In this document: piece by piece, positions 23,660 to 35,669 of the stretch
Numbering within the stretch: position 1 is the stretch's first letter
Layout: every line of letters starts with the position of its first letter
DNA from: Caprella mutica
Lineage: Eukaryota > Arthropoda > Malacostraca > Amphipoda > Caprellidae
NCBI GenBank assembly: GCA_947561585.1
Contig: CANNZV010000428.1
Location: forward strand, 780,867-844,866
Direction of reading: 5' to 3'
DNA: 64,000 nucleotides
Notes under the pieces: generated by a model
Told to the model about the DNA's origin: nothing
Seen by the model: only the letters and a program-made list of their open reading frames with translations
Databases searched by the model: none
Translations under genes and position numbers: made by a program

Positions 23660-23906
23660 TCTCCTGAGACTATATTATGAGTTACTTTACCTACTAGTTA
23701 TTTTAACTTATTTACAGGTTTTACAACTTATTTCACCCCTCAAAAGTCCAAAGTCACCTATACCATAATACTCGCAACTTTGTCAAGTTTGTCAACACTT
23801 TGAATTTTTGAAACATGGGGTACTTAGCCTTTCCCTATCTGTAACCTATAATCCTATCCTAATTGGTAAAATTTTAAAATGTATTATGTAGGTTAGTAGG
23901 TGGATC

Positions 23907-24142
23907 CCAGTCTGTATTTAGTGCACAGAATCCCACTGACTTTTTCAAAAAGCTGAAAAAATCCACCGTAAATTTCCTGTAATTTGGCTTATCCACCAAC
24001 ATTTTCTCCATTTTTTCCCCGAAAATTAATGGTAACATAGGAATAAATAGCTAAAAATCCATCGACTTTGATAGAATATTACTTTCAAAGGAGAAAAATT
24101 CCACCGAGATGTTGATGGAATTTACCATGAAATACAGTCTGG
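23907..24142. mobile_element. hAT-like MITE with exact 8-bp target duplication
   Basis: A 236-bp element with inverted tips CCAGTCTGTATTT and AAATACAGTCTGG, flanked by GGTGGATC at 23899-23906 and 24143-24150. An 8-bp duplication fits hAT or P. The tips do not resemble the P-like group in this window. Confidence 0.75.
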
Positions 24143-24189
24143 GGTGGATCAGCCAAATGATTGGTCACCATGTATAACTTATAAGAGTA

Positions 24190-24370
24190 ATAAAGTATTT
24201 CAGTTAAAGCCAATTAATTGGCTTAAAATTTTGAATTAATTCCTATGTTCCCATGGTTAGTCAACTTATTTTGGCTTGAAATCATCAAAAAATGAGCCAA
24301 ATTGGCTTGGCGGCCCTTGGCTCATATTTTGTGTGAAATTTTGGCTCAAAAATTGGCTTACAATTTTCCA
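24190..24370. repeat. dispersed repeat with GCCAATTAATTGGC core, copy 1
   Basis: Contains AGCCAATTAATTGGCTT, then AATTAATTCCTATGTTC and GAGCCAAATTGGCTTGG. Related stretches are at 48380-48560 and 56985-57170. Family unknown. Confidence 0.5.
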
Positions 24371-25849
24371 GACTCTGAAACATGGTTTGGTCAGTCTGAA
24401 AAGAATGTATCCTAACTCCTCAGGTCAGGCATAATAATTAAATTAATTTTGGATGCAAATTTCTTTTCCCATCATCCCATGTTAGGTAACAGTACAGTTC
24501 AATGAGTTAATCAGATGGTTAAATACAGGTCCAGAAGAAAGTACTACATCAATAAATAGGTATTCTTCAACTTATTCTGAAACATGGACTAGGTGACAAA
24601 TTGATAAGCATTTAGCTAGGTATTCCAGTTTGACTTCATATCACTGTGGACAATAACATGATAAAAAAGTACCTAGGTACAGGTATAATATTTTCTATAA
24701 CTACACAGATTTATGTAGCTAGCTCCTAAATATTGAAGTTATTACAACCTCACCAATTTTAATTAAACTTACGGAACACCGTACTAGTAGGTACACAGAC
24801 TATGAAAAGGTGTTGCGCTGTTTCCCACCTACGATGCTAGCAAGTGTATTTGCTGAAGATTTCATATTTAAATGGTTCTTCTTTCTTCCTTTTTATCTTT
24901 CACTACATTCTTGGTAACTTTACAAGTTCTTACCTACATGACGTACATAATTCAATAATTTATTTCACTTTGACTAATTAAATAACTGACCACGTCCTAC
25001 TGTTCTCAGTGTGCTGTCGTTTGAAAAGCTTCGTTTTGCTTTATAAAAAGCGGCAAAGTGATTGGTTATCATTTTACCAATATAATAATGAAGTAAAACT
25101 GATCACAGCTAGGAGGTAATATTTTCATATTACCTACGAAATTATTTTCATTTTTTTAAACTAAAGTAGGTAATAATTGAAAATTTAATTCTTAAGATAA
25201 TTCTTAGAATTTTTATTTTTTAAAGTAATAATTTATGCTACCTACCTATCAATAATCTAGCTAAATATTATATCTAAAAATGTATAGGTTTTAGGTACTT
25301 ACCTGGAGGTACGTAGTAATGATAATGAACATTATAGGCAGTATGATTATATTGCAGCACTTATAATATATTATTTTAAATATGTATTTACATTATTCAT
25401 TATGCATACCATTATACCTACTAGATACAATAAAATTTGTACTTTAAATTAAGTATAAAATATAAAAAGAAATAGGTATGAAAAATTAATAATGTTCGTT
25501 ATCATAGTATCAAGAATTATTATTATACAACAATCAACCTTTTGATGCCTGAGATAACCATATTTTCTATAATTTTATTCATATTTTTTTTAGATTTGAT
25601 ACAATGATCGTAATAAGTACAGTAACTACATATATAAAATTTAAAGTTAATTATCACATCCGTACATTCCTCTATTTTACAGATTATGTAGGTTGTACTT
25701 GTGTCGGTATTAATATATATACCTACATATATACGTTGATATTGATTCTACCTACTTAATGCATAGTAAACAATGTTAATAAAGCTTGAAATATAAATAT
25801 ATTGAATACTATATGAATGTTTTAGGTAAAGTTTTATCATAGGTACTAT
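24371..25849. other. no gene recognised
   Basis: Very AT-rich with many TACCTA-type words. No frame, RNA or element end seen. Confidence 0.4.
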
Positions 25850-25857
25850 ATAGTAGC

Positions 25858-26547
25858 CATGAATTAAATAGTAGAAGGATACTCGCACTAGACAGAAATA
25901 CCGAAAAAAAAAGATGACGTCACTTGGAATACGATTTCAAGGTTCTTGTATTGTTTAGTTTGAGTCTGTAGCTTAATACTAGCTTTACAGAATACAGCTA
26001 TTAGCTACTTTATTCTATACAATTTTCTTTTCTTATTCATTTTGTTAATTTGTATATATTATGAACAACAATATAAAGTTAGTGATCTATGATTTTCATT
26101 CATTCCTTAATTGAAGAAATCTGCCGACAAATATTAATTATATATATTTCACCATATCAATTCTATCGTTATAAATAGTTCATATACCTACTTACATATT
26201 TATATTATAATTTACTCTATAGTTCTTCAATTTCAATCATTGTTGGAGAATACACAATCGATCGACGATCGTAGTCGACACAAATCCAATTATTATTGAA
26301 TATCATCTGAGCTAAATTCAATAAATGATTTCAGTATTAGGTTATAGGCTATATATAATTAATTAATTATATATTAACATTTACGATGTATTTAATTATA
26401 TATTTGACCAAGTAATCAAAAGTTATTTCATGAAGATCTATAACGAAATATTTCCGATGCGAGTATCTGTATACCAAGTGACGTCATGAGAGGCACGCTT
26501 TCGCATCATTTTCAAGTGCGAGTATCCTTCTAACTATTTAATTCATG
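25858..26547. mobile_element. P-like MITE, exact 8-bp target duplication
   Basis: A 690-bp element with inverted ends CATGAATTAAATAG. The similarity runs about 70 bp inward through AGAAGGATACTCGCAC. It is flanked by ATAGTAGC (25850-25857 and 26548-26555). TGACGTCACTTGG lies inside both ends (25915-25922 and 26479-26486), 57 and 61 bp from the tips. The CA...TG tips, 8-bp duplication and subterminal TGACGTCA link it to the P-like group; this is inference. Confidence 0.85.
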
Positions 26548-27074
26548 ATAGTAGCTACGTACTTATGACATAATATATATATATATATTATTCATAGCAT
26601 GTGCGCATGAACGTAGGTATATGGCAGCTGTACAAGAGTTGCCATGTATTGTATTATATTTTACGGGAAAATGATAACCACAGTATGCATTTACGAATTA
26701 ACACCACCCACTCGTAATTACATTGAAATATAGCAAATTGGTTATATATTATCACTTCATAATACCTATTGATCAATCTCTATGAAACCAAAATCATTTT
26801 CATCCATATGTATTTTTATGAATTTTGTTTTATTTTATTATCCGGGGTTCAACCAAGTATACTCTGCTCTAAATTTTAGGTGATTCGAACATCTCCGATT
26901 ATAGTTGGCTTTGCCATCTTTCATTCAGTAGATTATAGTTGGGTTTACCAACTGAATTTTTTTTGAAATAATTATGGTTGATTAAGTACGGCGTCGTCAA
27001 AGACAATATAAGATAGACGCTCAACTCCATGTTATAAATACAGATTATGTTTGCACTGACGTCAGCACTCTGAC

Positions 27075-27571
27075 CAAAGACAATATAAGATAGTCGCTCA
27101 ACTTGATAGGGCACATGCAAAAATAATAACAACGAATCAGAAGCGATCAGTAGCATACGTCACACCAAACAATAATAAACCATGGAAGTAATAAACGTAC
27201 GACCCCCCCCCCCTTGGAATTCACAGAAGGATAATCTTTAGTCTTAACGTGTGAAGTCATTAGAAATATCAATATTTTCTACTGATTAGGGGTCAGAGAA
27301 CTAATTACTTTATTATTGATTAAGTCTACAAGATCGCATATGTGGAACAATTTAGTATTTTGAATATAATCTACCTTCTATTCGGAGAATAGTCATAACT
27401 AGGTATACCCCAAGCGAGAATAAACGTATATAGGTAGAATATTGTCTTAGACGACACTAAGTTGTAAGTATATCTTATCGCTGATTGGCTAGAAGTCAGA
27501 GTGCTGACGTCAGTGCAAACATACTCTGTATTTTATAACATGGAGTGGAGCGTCATCATATATTGTCTTTG
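27075..27571. mobile_element. MITE copy A, left arm of the composite insertion
   Basis: A full-length 497-bp copy of the CAAAGACAATAT family, inverted relative to X. Its left flank is CTCTGAC and its right flank GTGCTGT, so it has no target duplication of its own. TGACGTCA is at 27505-27512, 59 bp from the right tip. Confidence 0.9.
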
Positions 27572-27651
27572 GTGCTGTCCTCTATAATTAGGGTTCACAC
27601 TACAATCGGAATGCAGCGCCATTAATGTTGTTTGGTATTCGTATGCAGCAG

Positions 27652-28035
27652 GGGTGTAGGTCATAAGCCCCCCCGGTCAAGAGCCCCCGGTCATGAGCCC
27701 CCCTAGGTCATAAGCCCCTCCGGTCACGAGCCCCCCTGTTTTTAAATCCTTATTTACCTATATTATTTAATCCTTATTGACACTTTTGTAGTTCATTACT
27801 GATTAGACATAAAATATATGTATATCGGGGGGCGTGCCGCCCCCCGAACCCCCCTGCCAGGTCATTAAACAATCATGAAGTGTGCAGTACAACAATCTAG
27901 CGGATACAACAAACTACATTAGCAACTCTCAGTTATTTTTTATCTAAGTAGTTCTTCAATTGTTTAACTAGGTAAATAAAGATTAAAAAAACATGGAGGG
28001 GGGCTCGTGACCGGGGGGGCTCTTGACCGTACCAC
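27652..28035. mobile_element. Array-ended, Mutator-like non-autonomous element (E4)
   Basis: Inverted arrays of 15-17 bp units (GGTCATGAGCCCCCC type) form the ends, with four units at the left. The 9-bp target duplication ATGCAGCAG is exact (27643-27651 and 28036-28044). The left tip GGGTGTAGG resembles those at 722 and 11031. The core, with CCCCCCGAACCCCCCTGCC and AATCATGAAGTGTGCAG, is also found inverted inside the element at 48579-49272. Confidence 0.8.
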
Positions 28036-28075
28036 ATGCAGCAGGCGGCTAACATAGCCGTGACAATCGTGTTAT

Positions 28076-28523
28076 CAAAGACAATATAAAATAGACGCTC
28101 AACTTGACAGGGGCACATGCAAGAATAATAACAACCAATCAGAAGCGATCAGGAGCATACGTCACACCAAACAATAATAATTGTACGACCCCCCGCCCCT
28201 CCCTTGAAATTCACAGAGGGATAATCTTTAGTGTAGTCGTTATAAATATAAATATCCTCCTCTAATTATTAGTGATTACATAGCTATTTAGTAATTACTT
28301 TATATTAATTAAGTCTACAAGATCGCATATGTTGATCAACTTAGTATTTTAAACATAATCTAGTAATCTACCCCCTTTTTAACGAAGAATAATCATAATT
28401 AGGAAGCAAATACAGACCTATGTAGGTACCATATTGTCTTTGAAGACACTAAGTTGTAGGTGTACATTAACGCTGATTTTATTTTATAACATGGAGTTGA
28501 GCGTCTATCTTATATTGTCTTTG
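28076..28523. mobile_element. MITE copy B, right arm of the composite insertion
   Basis: A 448-bp copy in the same orientation as A, with a small deletion at the end that would hold TGACGTCA. Its left flank is GTGTTAT and its right flank CTCTGAC (28524-28530), so B alone has no target duplication. A and B together are bounded by CTCTGAC. Confidence 0.9.
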
Positions 28524-29050
28524 CTCTGACCCAACTTCTAGCCAATCAACGTTAAAAGATACTTTCAACTTGGTGTCGTCTAAAGACAATATCCTACCTA
28601 TTTACTTTTATACTCGTTTGGTATAACTAGTTATGAAAATTCTCCGAATAGATGGTAGATTATATTCAAAATACTAAATTGAACCACATATGTGATCTTG
28701 TAAACTTAATCAATAATAAAGTAATTAGTTCTCTGATCCCTAATCAGTATATAATATTTATATTTATAATAACTTCACAAGTTAAGAAAAAGATTATCCT
28801 TCTGTGAATTTCAAGAGGGGGGCGGGGGGTCGTACGTTTATTATTGTTTGGTGTGACATATGCTATTGATCGCTTCTGATTGGTTGTTATTATTTTTGCA
28901 TGTGCCCTATCAAGTTGAGCGTCTATCTTATATTGTCTTTGGCGTCGTCTCTAGTAATACGATAGAAGGGGGAACCGAATATAATCAACTGTAAAAAAAT
29001 ACCCCCCGCATATAAATGTACATAATGCCAACTATGATTTCCGTCTGGGC

Positions 29051-30679
29051 TGGTTGATTAGAATGATATTAGGTGTTTCTAGAATGATGGCACTTATGTC
29101 CAACTTGGGAGACGTTTCGTGTATGCTCAACAGTTCAAATAAAATTATTAATAAATATGGGTTCATAGAAAATCAAACTAATGAATAACAAAAAAAAATC
29201 ATTTATTAGTCATATAGTGAATTTGTTTCGAATAAATTTACCTTCAATCAATAGAATAAAAGTGACACAAATATGATGCAGTATTTTTAATTTGTCAATA
29301 TATATTGTCAACATTTTTCTAATAGAATTCATTCGAGTAGAGACATTATATAGGAATGTATATTTTACTCTATTTCTTTATGTAAATATTTAATAAGTAT
29401 TGCTATAAGCCAGAATAAATTGGAAATATTCTAGCATTATGAAGATGTAATAACCACACATCATCATTTCATTTTACTTATTGTCACTCTTTTTGGATTA
29501 AATTTCTATTAGTGTTTCAAAAAGTAGAGCAAAGCACTCTCACAGCCATGCGGGCTCGTTTCAAGTATTATGGTGTGAAAATGGGGCATATCTAGTCCAT
29601 TCAAAGTTATTAAAACACTGATGCATCCAGTCATACATGTCAGAGTTGCTTTGAAAATGTTAAGACAGAATTTCCTATCATTTAAGTGAATGATTCTATA
29701 AACCATATGTGTCCGTGAAATTTTCAGCAAATGAAAAAATAAAATGTAACAATTGAGGCTTGTATAGCACAACACTTCTTCTTCCCAAAGTCATATTTAT
29801 TTCGCTGATATTATTCCTGCAGTACAACCAAATGGTACCTCAGTTGTTCCTGTATTCTAGTCACATCTTTTCACCTACAAGAGAAACAAGGAAAGATAGA
29901 ATTAACTCTGATTTACGACCCGCATGGAATTTGTTTGCAAGATGAATGAATCAATTAAGTAAGTTTGGTGAGATGAACAGACATCATCAGCCTTAGAAGG
30001 AGTTACGACTTAGAAAAATGCAGGGCTCGTATTATTAAGTAGCAGAAATTGAGCAACGTCATATAACAGCATTCGGCTATTTTTAAAGACAATTTTTAAA
30101 TTCATAATTACATAAGAAAAAATCGAATTTATTAGAGATAACTCCAATCCCCTTGCCTGTCTCAGAGGCAAAGAATCTATTTGAGGAGCTTCTTGCAGTT
30201 CATTTACTTTCTCAGTTCATTTTCATTTACCAATACTTATTTTAGTACTAATTCAGAGGAATATTATTGTACAAAAAATGAATAATATGTCATACAAATT
30301 TAAAATCCTTATTCATGTTCAATTATAGCAATATTATAATATTCTGGTAAAGATATAGCTCACATGTAAAGGATAATTTATTATAATAATTATAGTCGTC
30401 TATTACTAGTTTCATCTTTTTTTCTAGTCAAAAAGCTTTTATTGTAAAATGGCTTTTATGCAATACGAGATATTTAACTTAATTTCCATAGTCAAAATAG
30501 CGCATAAGATCCGGGCTCTACTTATAACGAACAAATAAAAAAATAGCCATAAATATAGGAAGTAAAGAGAGTTGCACTGAACGAGATATTTCAGAAATGT
30601 AATATTAAATCAGCCCTAATGTGTCAGATCTTATTTTATGAACTATTTATCGCATTACAACTAGTAACTGAATTATTTG
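29051..30679. other. no gene recognised
   Basis: AT-rich. Frames at 29509-29775 (minus, 88 codons) and 29760-29945 (plus) show no motif. Confidence 0.45.
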
Positions 30680-30687
30680 AAGGTTAA

Positions 30688-31446
30688 TAGGGATGGGACG
30701 AAGTATCGGTATCGGCATTTTTTGGGAGTATCGGCAATGGTATCGGTATCGGCATATATTGAAAAGTATCGGCCGATGCTTGTATGATTAATTAAATTTT
30801 ATTAATTTCATAAATTTTCTTTTTTATTAAATCTCTATTATTCTATAGCCATAAATGAAATAAATATTTAAAAATTCATTGTAAGTACCAGTCCAATAAT
30901 TGACCAACTACTTACTAGAGTTTTAAGTGTAATTTGTATTTATTTATTATGACATGCATGGCATTATTAATAAAAAATTTAAAGTATATACGGAATCTAC
31001 CAATAGGTTTTTGAGTCTGACTATAAATTAAAGATAAGAATTATTCAGCTACTGTTGACCATTTTTGCACCTATTTATTACAAGTACCACAAGATGATAA
31101 CACACATCAGAAAAGTTATCTATTTAATATCTATGTGCTTTAATTAATGTGAAATATGTAAATCACTTCATGCTATAGTATAATGAAAGAGCATTACTGA
31201 GTTAGTTTTTGAGTTAGAACTTTATAATACAAGAATAGTTGATACTTAATAACTCCTTGAGTATCAAACTATTAATGAGTTTTATAAATATAGACTTTAA
31301 AAAACTGCAAGTATCGGTATCGGCAAGAATCGGCATTTTTTTAAAGTATCGGTATCGGCACTTGTTGAGAAGTATGGGAATCGGCAAGTATCGGTTGATT
31401 TTGTAAAGTATCGGTATTGGCGAAAATTTTGGTATGCTCCCCCCTA
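30688..31446. mobile_element. non-autonomous hAT-like element
   Basis: Both ends are rich in GTATCGGTATCGGC, a motif common in hAT-type elements of animals. The tip TAGGGATGGG faces the inverse of CTCCCCCCTA. The flanks AAGGTTAA (30680-30687) and AAGCTTAA (31447-31454) are 8 bp with one mismatch. No coding sequence remains (759 bp). Confidence 0.65.
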
Positions 31447-31799
31447 AAGCTTAATATAATTTCTGATAGAATGCTATTTCTACTACAATTTTTCAATTTT
31501 TTGAATATCTTTAATTCTTTATAAAGGTAAATTTTAAATTTCGGAGCGGGAAATAATATTCATTGATATACAAATTATATTCCATTCATATGGACTATGG
31601 CCACTAAATTGGTTATATTCACATTTATGTTATTTAATTAGATCTCTTGTCTAGTCTCACTCCTCTCTGCCATCACCAAACTTAGTTATCGATGAGTGCA
31701 ATTTTCTTCACCAGCTCCTTGTGAAAGTTCTTCATCACTGAGCATCAAAGTTATCTCCGGAGTACTCTGTGAACTACAGGAACGACACGACCCTCTACA

Positions 31800-32240
31800 G
31801 AGGAGTCCTCCTCATCAGTTGTGAATCATTTAAGTGGAGGCCTCATCAGTTGTGAATCACTCAGTCACTGAAGTGGAGGCCTCATCAGTTGTGAATCACT
31901 GAGTCACTGCAGTGGAAGCCTCCTCATCAGTTGTGAATCACTGATCCACTAAAGTGGAGGCCTTCTTATCAGTTGTGAATCACTGACTCACTGCATTGGA
32001 GGCCTTCTCATCAGTTGTGAATCACTGCATTGGAGGCCTCCTCATCAGTTGTGAATCACTGAGTCTCTTCTGTGGAAGTCTCCTCATCAGTTGTGAATCA
32101 CTGAGTCTCTTCTGTGGAAGTCTCCTCATCAGTTGTGAATCATTGAGTCTCTTCAGTGGAGGCCTCCTAGTAAGTTGTGAATCATTGAGTCTCTTCAATG
32201 GAGGCCTCCTCATCAGTTGTGAATCACTGAGTCATAAGTC
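31800..32240. repeat. 42-bp minisatellite, about 10 copies
   Basis: The unit contains CTCATCAGTTGTGAATCACT, then GAGTC and GTGGAGGCCTC. The later copies are an exact 42-bp period, which leaves frames open on both strands (31996-32289 plus, 32022-32213 minus). No sign of a real protein. Confidence 0.9.
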
Positions 32241-35200
32241 GCAAAGAGACTCGGTGAGCTGTGATTCACTACCAATTCATCCCGTGTAATTATCACTCCA
32301 AGGTGTCATTAATATTCAGGTGATAAGGCATCGCCATTTTAGATGTAAAATTCGTTTGAAAGTAGTGCAATCACTTGAGAATTCTAGTTGGTCACTTCCA
32401 CGTAACTATTTAACTACCACTGCGGAATTGTTTCGTATTCACTATCGGCTATTATTTATATTATAATTAGAAGGCTTTGCTTTTTATTCTCTGTCATGTG
32501 TCTTACAGGGTATTTTTTTATCTGAAACACTTTATGAAATCCTTTAGTTTTTTGGTGCATTTTTCACTTTAAAAGTGCGATTAGAATCATCCGTAGTTAT
32601 ATTTTGTTAGTAGACATTACACAGATTATGATCAATGTAATGCAGCTATCCATTTTAATGGTTAAGTGCACTATTCAAAGGAGTAACTTCTATGTATTGT
32701 GTTAGATATTCACTGAATGATATTAGGAAAAAACAAATAAAATAAATGAATTCGACTGTAGTACATTGAATTAGAAGTGACACTCGTGGGAAATGTAGTT
32801 ATGATTGAATTTGCTAGGATTTTTGGACAACTTTGCTTGCAGTAACTATATCTCACATTCTATTGTTTCTGAAACTGTAATAAAAACAGTTTCTGCAGTA
32901 TTCACTATAGGGAACTTTAGAGGCCATCATCACATTAAATGTTCTCTTGATGAGCTGTTGAAGATACCTTTGGATTTCAAGGAATTAGTTCAAATGAGTA
33001 GGGATAAGAAATCGAGTGTTTGTGTAATATTTTTGTAGGAAAACACTGGGTAGTTACTCCACTCTAGAATTTAATTTGATTGAAGTTTAACGACTCTATT
33101 TTATAACAATAAAAGAGAAATTGAGATAAACAATTTTACTGATGAATTAAAATTCAATCAAATGTTTAATAATTAATGCATTTTTATCCCTTAACTCAGA
33201 TAAATCAGGTGAAAATTATATCTTCTATATTTAAGTTCCTATTTATCCTAGCTGTTCGACAATTTGAAATAAATCTCAGAACATAACCAGTGACGCGCAA
33301 AAGTCTATTATAGTCACTGAATTTAATCATAAATGACAAATCACTATCAGTCACACGAGTACGGATTTTTCACAGCTCGCGTTCACAACATTCACCTGTT
33401 CAACACAAAAATCAGGACTGTTTAAGGCAAAAGGAACTGTTGGCCATGTGTTAGTAAGTAACCATCCTGGTCACGGCACCATGTGATAATTACTACTATA
33501 GTTTGAATAGATATAAGATTTCTTCAGGTTCTTTTTATAATAAGAAGGATAAATCACACACTATTTCAAGAATGTTGTAAATAGGAACTCTTGACAAACT
33601 CAAGCTAACAGGAACACAAAATTATTCTACACATAGATAAATTTATTGAAGCATGTTTATATATAGTGGATCACCTGTTAATGCATATTGAAAATAAAAA
33701 TATATGTTACCTTTAAATTTAGTTAGCTAGAATTCAACAAATTTAACAATATCCATGCCTAAAATTTGGTTGAATAATAATGTGAAATGATAATTTTATA
33801 GTTAATATAAAATTTTTTAAATTTATTCTTTTCATCAATTCAAATGTTAGTTTAAGTGATATCGTAACTTTTGTCAATATCCTCATGCTAAATGTTGATA
33901 ATCAATGTAATAAGTTAAATTAAGTTAACATTCTTCACAAAATTATTTATCAACATATTGTTAAATATTACACACAGTGAAAGGATCAGTTGAATTAAAT
34001 TAAATTTGATTTGTTTTGACTGGTTTGATTTTGCCTCTACCTATGTGGTGAGTTGCAGGTACTACATACAATTGGTTAAATTGATGTTGGTTAAAACAAC
34101 ATAGTCGTTTTGACTCACACTTAAACTTTAAAAAAGTAGCGCCAACTCTCATAATAAGTTAATTTATACACCATTTACGTTGGATTAACAGTCTTTTTGA
34201 GTTATTACAAAATACTATGTCATAAATGTTCAACATACGTTAAAATTCCCATAAAAGTAACTTTTAGCTCTCATAGTAAATTAATTCAATCCATAAAGTC
34301 AATAGAATTAACTAATGTATGGCGACACATCACGTCATAGTTGTTTTAACACACGTGAAAACATGAATAAAGTCCAACCAACTCACGTAATATATTGGAC
34401 CCATCAGATATGACCACGTGGGTAAATTTTTTCTCATTGTGTAGTTTTCACTTCCCGTTTCTCATAGTCTTAGCGCCTTTATTCTAAACTGGATTTCATC
34501 AAGACAAAATGTTTAGCAATTATTTCACGAAATAGAATTACTCTCATCTAAAGTAGTCATTTAGAAAGTTAAAAAATGTTTCATTTATCCCGCTCTTAAT
34601 AACAGCGTTTGCCCTCACATTTCTTATAAGTTAAGCAACAGAAACATTCAGTGTAATTGCAGTGAGGGTCAATCTAACTCTCCAGTGACTAAAAGTCTGT
34701 CCAATTTAACAACAATTGAACCGCTCTTTGATGGACTCAATTGGATGCTGAAGAGTCATTCTTGCTTCGTGTATCGGCGATCAGTTAAAATATTCATGGA
34801 GATGCAATGGGACATTTCGAAATTTGTTTATTGTTTGTAATCGCTTAGCTGAAAAGATAATACCTCATCTGAAAAAAAATGTACGTTCTGTTCAAATTAT
34901 TCGATTTGTGAATGAATAGTTAATATCAATTACTATTGATAAAATGTGCAAAATGTTCATACTATTCTCAAGAGGAGTTGAAGTTTATTCATGAATTAAG
35001 AAGTATTTTAGTCTTCCTGATGCAACAAAATTTAATTTTAGATCTAACAAAAGGAATCTCTGTAACCAAATTACAGCAAACAAAAGATTTTATCTCAACC
35101 ACTTCCCTCTTACATTCTCAAACTTAATTGTCTAATCTTTTGTCTGTTGAATTCACCCACCCCACAGAGCAGTGTTTGTATTTCGAAATGTACCTTCCAA

Positions 35201-35440
35201 TTGGGAGAGACCGATTGTTTGAAAGTGTAATTACTATTAGTCAGTAATTATTCTAGACTCACTCTTCAATATTCATCCGATCAAATCCGGTCACAAATTG
35301 AAATGTTTGATCATCCTTTCGAATAATTACCCTTTGTTTTGAATTTGTTGAAACTAATAGAATTTATCGCTAGCGTTCTACAGCCATCGACAATTTGTAA
35401 TCCAAAGAGTTACAAATTTCATTATTTTACAGCTGTAAAC
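32241..35440. other. no gene recognised
   Basis: About 3.2 kb of AT-rich DNA. Frames at 32805-33038 (77 codons) and 34936-35127 (63 codons) have no motif. Neither has a convincing splice context. Confidence 0.4.
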
Positions 35441-35444
35441 ACTC

Positions 35445-35669
35445 TATCCACATGACTACACATTGTACTGTTCAATGACACTGTAACCACATGGCTACAC
35501 ATTATACTGTTCAATGGTGTGAACACTGTAACCACATGGCTACACATTGTGTGAATACTGTAACCACATGGCTACACATTGTACTGTTCAATGGTGTGAA
35601 CACTGTAACCACATGGCTACACATTGTACTGCTCAATGGTGTGAACACTGTAACCACATGGCTACACAT
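35445..35669. repeat. 45-bp minisatellite, main block
   Basis: About five units of CACTGTAACCACATGGCTAC followed by ACATTGTACTGTTCAATGGTGTGAA. The array continues at 39087-39145, on the other side of the hAT-like element inserted at 35670. Confidence 0.9.

Larger units (their letters stand above)
26998..28941. mobile_element. 7-bp-duplication MITE X, split by an internal composite insertion
   Basis: The ends are CAAAGACAATATAAGATAG (26998) and its inverse, finishing at 28941. The flanks are GCGTCGT at 26991-26997 and 28942-28948, exact. Without the insert at 27075-28523 and one CTCTGAC, the element is about 488 bp and colinear with the intact copy at 55945-56435. TGACGTCA lies 60 bp inside the left tip. 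Confidence 0.9.
26883..29050. repeat. TATAGTTGGC-family element hosting the nested MITEs
   Basis: The left part (26895-26955: GATTATAGTTGGCTTTGCC, then GATTATAGTTGGGTTT) and the right part (about 28985-29050, inverse of CGGAAATCATAGTTGGCATT) are inverted relatives, and both relate to 13725-14060. The nest at 26998-28941 is inserted between them. Outer limits are approximate. Confidence 0.45.

Noticed and set aside
27652..28035. G-rich runs as quadruplex regulatory elements
   Set aside because: The runs of G/C are fully explained as the terminal units and core of a mobile element.
31996..32289. 97-codon frame over the 42-bp minisatellite
   Set aside because: The frame stays open because the unit is a multiple of three; open on both strands, no tail with protein character.
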